Positions 5,001 to 7,398 of a stretch of DNA of 7,398 bases are shown one piece after another. The number at the start of each line of letters is the position of its first letter. The stretch's first letter is position 1. Below the pieces are notes generated by a model. It was given only the letters and a program-made list of their open reading frames with translations. It was not told the origin of the DNA and did not search any database. The position numbers were made by a program, and so were the translations under genes. The stretch is from Candidatus Omnitrophota bacterium. GTDB lineage: Bacteria > Hinthialibacterota > Hinthialibacteria > Hinthialibacterales > JAKPRU01. Location: positions 1 to 7,398 of the forward strand of contig JAKPRU010000205.1 in the NCBI GenBank assembly GCA_029557025.1. The letters are read 5' to 3'.

Positions 5001-7267
5001 TTCCCCGCTTTCAATTCCGCATGGAATTGCCCCATGACGGCCTTCTCCGGGACAGCGGAGATATCCACAAGTCGAAGTCCGTTTGCCGTAGCGACAGGTA
5101 GAGTGGATTGGTCAATCACCTCCATGTTTTCATTCCAATAGGTGGTTTGGAGCGAGACTTCGCCGCTTGTTGGAACCCCGTCCGGGGTTTCGGTGATTAC
5201 CAGAACCTGAAGAGGAAGACCCGGTTTCAGAGTCTGGGAATCGGCGATCAGGCGCACCTGGATGGGGGCGTCTACAATTCGCAGCAGAAGGTTTGTTCGT
5301 TCCTCATGCCCGCTTTCGTCCGTCACCACAACGTCCAGCTGAAGCGTTCCTGCGCCTTCTTCCGCCAGGGTTCCAGAAACATACTCAACCGGCGGAAGGA
5401 AGAAGTCGATCTTTCCGTTCTGAAGTTCCCCTGTAAATGTGGCGTACTGGTCCCACGCGCCGATATACCGGAATGCCGCCAGATTAACCTTGCCCTCAAC
5501 AGGCTTTCCGAAAAAGTATTGTGCGTCAATCGTTCCATTGATCCGTTCGTCATAAAGAAACCATGTCTTCTCTGTTTTCAAGTCGACGGCAAACTTGGGC
5601 AGGACATACCGATCCACCGGCACATCCAGGACCGTCTCGGAACTGCCGGATTTCGCGCGGATTTTCCACGTTCCCAGATTCAGCTCATTGGCCAGGGGAA
5701 GATTGAACGGGGCAACACCAAACAAATCCGCTGTCACAGTCTCCTTATGAATCTTGATTCCTTTGGCGTCAGAAATGGAAACTTCAACTGTGCTTGGAAG
5801 TGGGGTGAGGTCATTGCTGAGAGAAAGGACACGTCCCTGAATGGTCTGGCCGGGGCGGTAGATGGGTTTGTCGGTCTCAACAAACAGAACCGGACCCTCT
5901 TGGACGGTCACATTCGCGCTGAGAGTCTCATTGCTTTCGATATTCAGTGCGAATGAATACGAGCCGGAAGGCACATTGGGCACCTTAAATAAGATATTCC
6001 GATGCCCGGTCGAGTCCGTTGATCCGGTGAAGATCGGAATGGCCACCTCACCCGTGGACATGGTCAGGCGAATCGCCGCCGGCACGGGCTTGAGGTCCTG
6101 ACCGGAAAAAGTCGTCACATTGACCGATGCTTTTCCGCCCGCATAGATCTTCAGAGGAGCAACCATGGTGGCCGCAATTTCTCCCGTCACGTGAGTTTCG
6201 GGATCGAGATCGCCCGTGTGACGGAATACCAGCAAATCATCGAGAACCGCCCGTTCGGATACGCCGGGCGCTCCGGGCGTGTGCTGCACAGCGACCATAA
6301 GGAATTGCGGCGCATACTTGAAAAACCCACCTGCGTGCAGTGGCTCGTTACCGACCGCATCGGATGCAAATTCCGTAACTCCGAGCATTTCTCTTTCGGA
6401 GGTCAAAACGAGCGTCACCAGGTTTGTTCCGCTCTCCGCCGAGAGAACAGTAGTCTGTGTGAATAACCAGCCTGTCTGTTCTGTTGTGGGCTGTTCGGCA
6501 ACCGCTCCCGCATTGGCTGATCCGCCTTCGGGCGTCGTAGTCAATTCCACTGCGTGCCCGGATTCCACAGAGACTACTTGTGTCTGCCCCGGAACGCCGC
6601 CGATACCCGAAAGGAGAAACCCCGTATTGCTTTCAAAGTCACCACATGGCAAGAGTGAAATGAGGTTGTCGGGTTTCGGAAACCGCGCAAGGAAAATCTC
6701 AAAGTTGTCGAAAAGAATCTCCACCGGCCCGGGTGCCCTTTCCGGCAAGGCAGCCTGAAAAACAGGCACAATCACACCCGATGGCGCTCGATAAACAAAA
6801 GCCAGTTGTTCCGCATCTTCTGACGGAGCGCCGACCGCATTCCGAGCCACATAAGCCATTCGGCCATCCGCCACATCCTGTTTTCCGATGTTCAGCGCAC
6901 CAAGCGCCACACTTGCTCCCGGTCCGGATACCCAGACCAAACATTGTACCAGCACGGGGTCCGATCCGACCGCATAAGGCGTATTCCCAATAATCAGCAT
7001 TCCCTCGCCCGGATTGAGCGAGATCAGGAGACCCTGCCCATCACTGAGACCCGATTGGACCGGCGCATGCCCGATGCTCACATGCCCCGCAGACAGACCG
7101 ACAGGGGCGCCGGCAGCGAACTTCTCCACAGAGAATTCCTTTTCGCTGAACCGATCAAATGCCAGCGGCTCGCCTGCATAGCACGGTGAGAAGACAAATC
7201 CAAAGACGATGGGGAAAAGGGTAACAACACAAGTCCGCGCAAATGAGGAAGTTAAGCAATTCGGCAT
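2054..7267 (-). CDS. secreted alpha-2-macroglobulin family thioester protein, CD109/TEP/complement-like, 1737 aa
   Basis: A large predicted protease-trapping or surface-tagging protein. In this family, proteolysis of a bait region exposes an internal Cys-Gln thioester that binds its target covalently. Residues 1-31 form a Sec signal peptide with likely cleavage after CYA; FSPC is a poor lipobox. Approximate layout: two unassigned beta-sandwich domains (32-197, 200-353); MG1 (362-457); MG2 opening with LFVETDKPIYRPGQTI (461-476); MG3 from VLPKFAV (555-561); MG4-MG6 (about 669-925) with IGLSIVDESVYAL (894-906); bait-like segment (about 926-1013); FPETWLW (1017-1023) and PDSITTWRLHAVS (1042-1054); MG7 (to about 1170); a split CUB-like domain around the thioester domain (about 1225-1510); MG8 receptor-binding-type domain (about 1575-1737) with LILDISVPTGF and KVIFYLDGL. 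The thioester is GCGEQN with Cys1245 and Gln1248. The catalytic histidine is His1359 in HQEMIGG. Only six cysteines remain in the mature chain. The frame is intact over 5.2 kb. The start at 7267 is preferred over 7360 because it opens the signal peptide, has GGAG upstream and lies downstream of the candidate promoter. No pbpC-like gene is in view. Family assignment is firm; the biological role is inference. Confidence 0.96.
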   Translation of the reverse strand: MPNCLTSSFARTCVVTLFPIVFGFVFSPCYAGEPLAFDRFSEKEFSVEKFAAGAPVGLSAGHVSIGHAPVQSGLSDGQGLLISLNPGEGMLIIGNTPYAVGSDPVLVQCLVWVSGPGASVALGALNIGKQDVADGRMAYVARNAVGAPSEDAEQLAFVYRAPSGVIVPVFQAALPERAPGPVEILFDNFEIFLARFPKPDNLISLLPCGDFESNTGFLLSGIGGVPGQTQVVSVESGHAVELTTTPEGGSANAGAVAEQPTTEQTGWLFTQTTVLSAESGTNLVTLVLTSEREMLGVTEFASDAVGNEPLHAGGFFKYAPQFLMVAVQHTPGAPGVSERAVLDDLLVFRHTGDLDPETHVTGEIAATMVAPLKIYAGGKASVNVTTFSGQDLKPVPAAIRLTMSTGEVAIPIFTGSTDSTGHRNILFKVPNVPSGSYSFALNIESNETLSANVTVQEGPVLFVETDKPIYRPGQTIQGRVLSLSNDLTPLPSTVEVSISDAKGIKIHKETVTADLFGVAPFNLPLANELNLGTWKIRAKSGSSETVLDVPVDRYVLPKFAVDLKTEKTWFLYDERINGTIDAQYFFGKPVEGKVNLAAFRYIGAWDQYATFTGELQNGKIDFFLPPVEYVSGTLAEEGAGTLQLDVVVTDESGHEERTNLLLRIVDAPIQVRLIADSQTLKPGLPLQVLVITETPDGVPTSGEVSLQTTYWNENMEVIDQSTLPVATANGLRLVDISAVPEKAVMGQFHAELKAGNYLASQTITLNSTYSPSSSFLHVRQTETGICKIGDQAAFTAFSTNPGTIFYDVFAAGRTVFSGAVNGRDIRFTITPEMSPQSKIVAYLINPDGEVSADVLPFEVEQATTDSLKASFSAEEVLPGNPVALHLQTPGEAMIGLSIVDESVYALAAGRLNLQQVFAELERIFMEPQVEEHSGSQWDMPRVGSEGSADTLKGAGLQMVTSKGFFLPEGKEIDPWRFWRGPGVFFGNEKNFPAPVGEPENAAGGGDLAEVQRVRQFFPETWLWNPQMKTDASGAVSIDLTAPDSITTWRLHAVSTSERGLGIAEGSLRVFQDFFVEPDLPYAVTRGEEFPLLLQVFNYVDVPQQVRLELKAGDFFEALGDLVQTVTVEPNAVVGVSIPIKPVKVGTWTLEVIAQSASRADAIRKEFRVEPEGTRRESVTNGIIHEGEVITLDAHFPWEIRPEPETDTAIPAIVPDSGKLRLAITPSLVAQSMNGIDDLLGMPYGCGEQNMIFLAPDIEVLRYLELTGQLNPEIRAKAETFVNVGYQRELTYRHSDGSFSAFGESDEQGSLWLTAFVLSTFSVARDVRTIDETVLASAATWIESHQLADGSWEPVGFICHQEMIGGLNGNYGLTAYVLNALSTYAGGSATVRQNAANYLQSHLMEATDNPYALAIAAFALSSVDHPAAGQAVDLLLTLGKTDKNGMYWSPNSVETTAYAALALMEQSRPEAAAALSWIAAQRNSLGGFGSTQDTVMAFRALAEAALRQSRNTDADIDLLLDGELLHTFHVNSANFDVLQVFEIPREGALELRHCGQGDITYQLAKIFNVWSSGDAGLIRNGMELQVAYSTGHVAVDDLVDVRVMATYYGLEEPGESGGNEKPEPLGSERIPDPEGTPVPTPQPSSGMLILDISVPTGFAAVQESLDRVQALDVVKRIEPAGRKVIFYLDGLEPAESIEFTFQVKALFPVRAIIGTSAAYSYYNTGIRAESPGSQIVAE

Positions 7268-7277
7268 GGCGATCGGT

Positions 7278-7281
7278 CTCC
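7278..7281 (-). promoter_or_regulatory. ribosome binding site of the macroglobulin gene
   Basis: The minus strand reads GGAG ten bases before the ATG at 7267, a little distant but the only purine-rich match there. The alternative ATG at 7360 has no Shine-Dalgarno-like sequence. This supports translation starting at the signal peptide. Confidence 0.5.
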
Positions 7282-7318
7282 GGAAGATACTTTCGCAGAC
7301 AATAGTAACTCCACTCTC

Positions 7319-7346
7319 AGTATATCTTAATCTTATGGATTTTCTA
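7319..7346 (-). promoter_or_regulatory. candidate sigma-70-type promoter of the macroglobulin gene
   Basis: On the minus strand TAGAAA (7341-7346, 4/6 match to the -35 consensus) and TATACT (7319-7324, 5/6 match to the -10 consensus) are 16 bp apart in an AT-rich stretch. They predict a leader of about 45 nt before the ATG at 7267. The site lies inside the longer version of the reading frame, which is a further argument against a start at 7360. The remaining upstream sequence to 7398 shows no gene. Confidence 0.42.
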
Positions 7347-7398
7347 CTTGCGAAGATCATAATAATCGCGAAGGAACTTTTCCCGACAAGACATTCCC

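Noticed and set aside
5108..5956. Plus-strand 282-codon open frame
   Set aside because: It is antisense to MG2-MG4 of the macroglobulin gene and has no domain signature or credible ribosome binding site.
7175..7267. Lipoprotein signal at Cys29 (FSPC)
   Set aside because: Pro before the Cys and the absence of the usual Leu-Ala/Ser-Gly/Ala pattern make it a poor lipobox; signal peptidase I cleavage after CYA fits better.
7268..7360. 31-residue N-terminal extension of the macroglobulin from the ATG at 7360
   Set aside because: It would bury the signal peptide, has no Shine-Dalgarno, and contains the candidate promoter.

Overview
The window holds four co-directional genes, all on the minus strand, so transcription runs from high to low coordinates. 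Read in that order they are: a 1737-residue secreted alpha-2-macroglobulin / thioester protein (start 7267, stop 2054), two type II secretion-type pseudopilins (start 1803, stop 1207; start 1054, stop 491), and the first 102 codons of a zinc-ribbon protein, probably the N-terminus of a SAM methyltransferase, which runs off the left edge (start about 308). No RNA genes, CRISPR arrays or mobile elements are visible. The plus-strand reading frames are shadows of these genes.

The organism is a bacterium with genes of moderately high GC. The pseudopilins carry a prepilin N-terminus with class III-type cleavage, an internal LTTP..DPF block (clear in one of them) and a C-terminal YDASNG block. I associate this combination with expanded pseudopilin families in PVC-like and candidate-phylum bacteria (Sumerlaeota, Hydrogenedentota, Lentisphaerota and similar). 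This placement is from recollection and is tentative.

The notable gene is the macroglobulin. It does not look like the usual proteobacterial lipoprotein partner of penicillin-binding protein 1C. It resembles animal CD109/TEP/complement proteins: a TDKPIYRPGQ macroglobulin segment, a VLPKF segment, a FPETWLW...PDSITTWRLHAVS segment, an intact GCGEQN thioester, a C3-like HQEMIGG catalytic histidine and a C-terminal receptor-binding-type domain. Two predicted beta-sandwich domains that I cannot assign precede the macroglobulin core, and a Pro/Glu-rich insertion splits the last domain. A Sec signal peptide without a convincing lipobox suggests export to the periplasm or outside the cell.

The layout suggests at least two transcription units. 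A candidate promoter precedes the macroglobulin gene. A perfect 10-bp hairpin follows its stop, and a TTGACA-containing candidate promoter then leads into the pseudopilin pair. A functional link between the macroglobulin and the pseudopilins (for example secretion of the former by a machine using the latter) is only a hypothesis. The left-edge gene is AT-rich compared with the rest and may have a different history.
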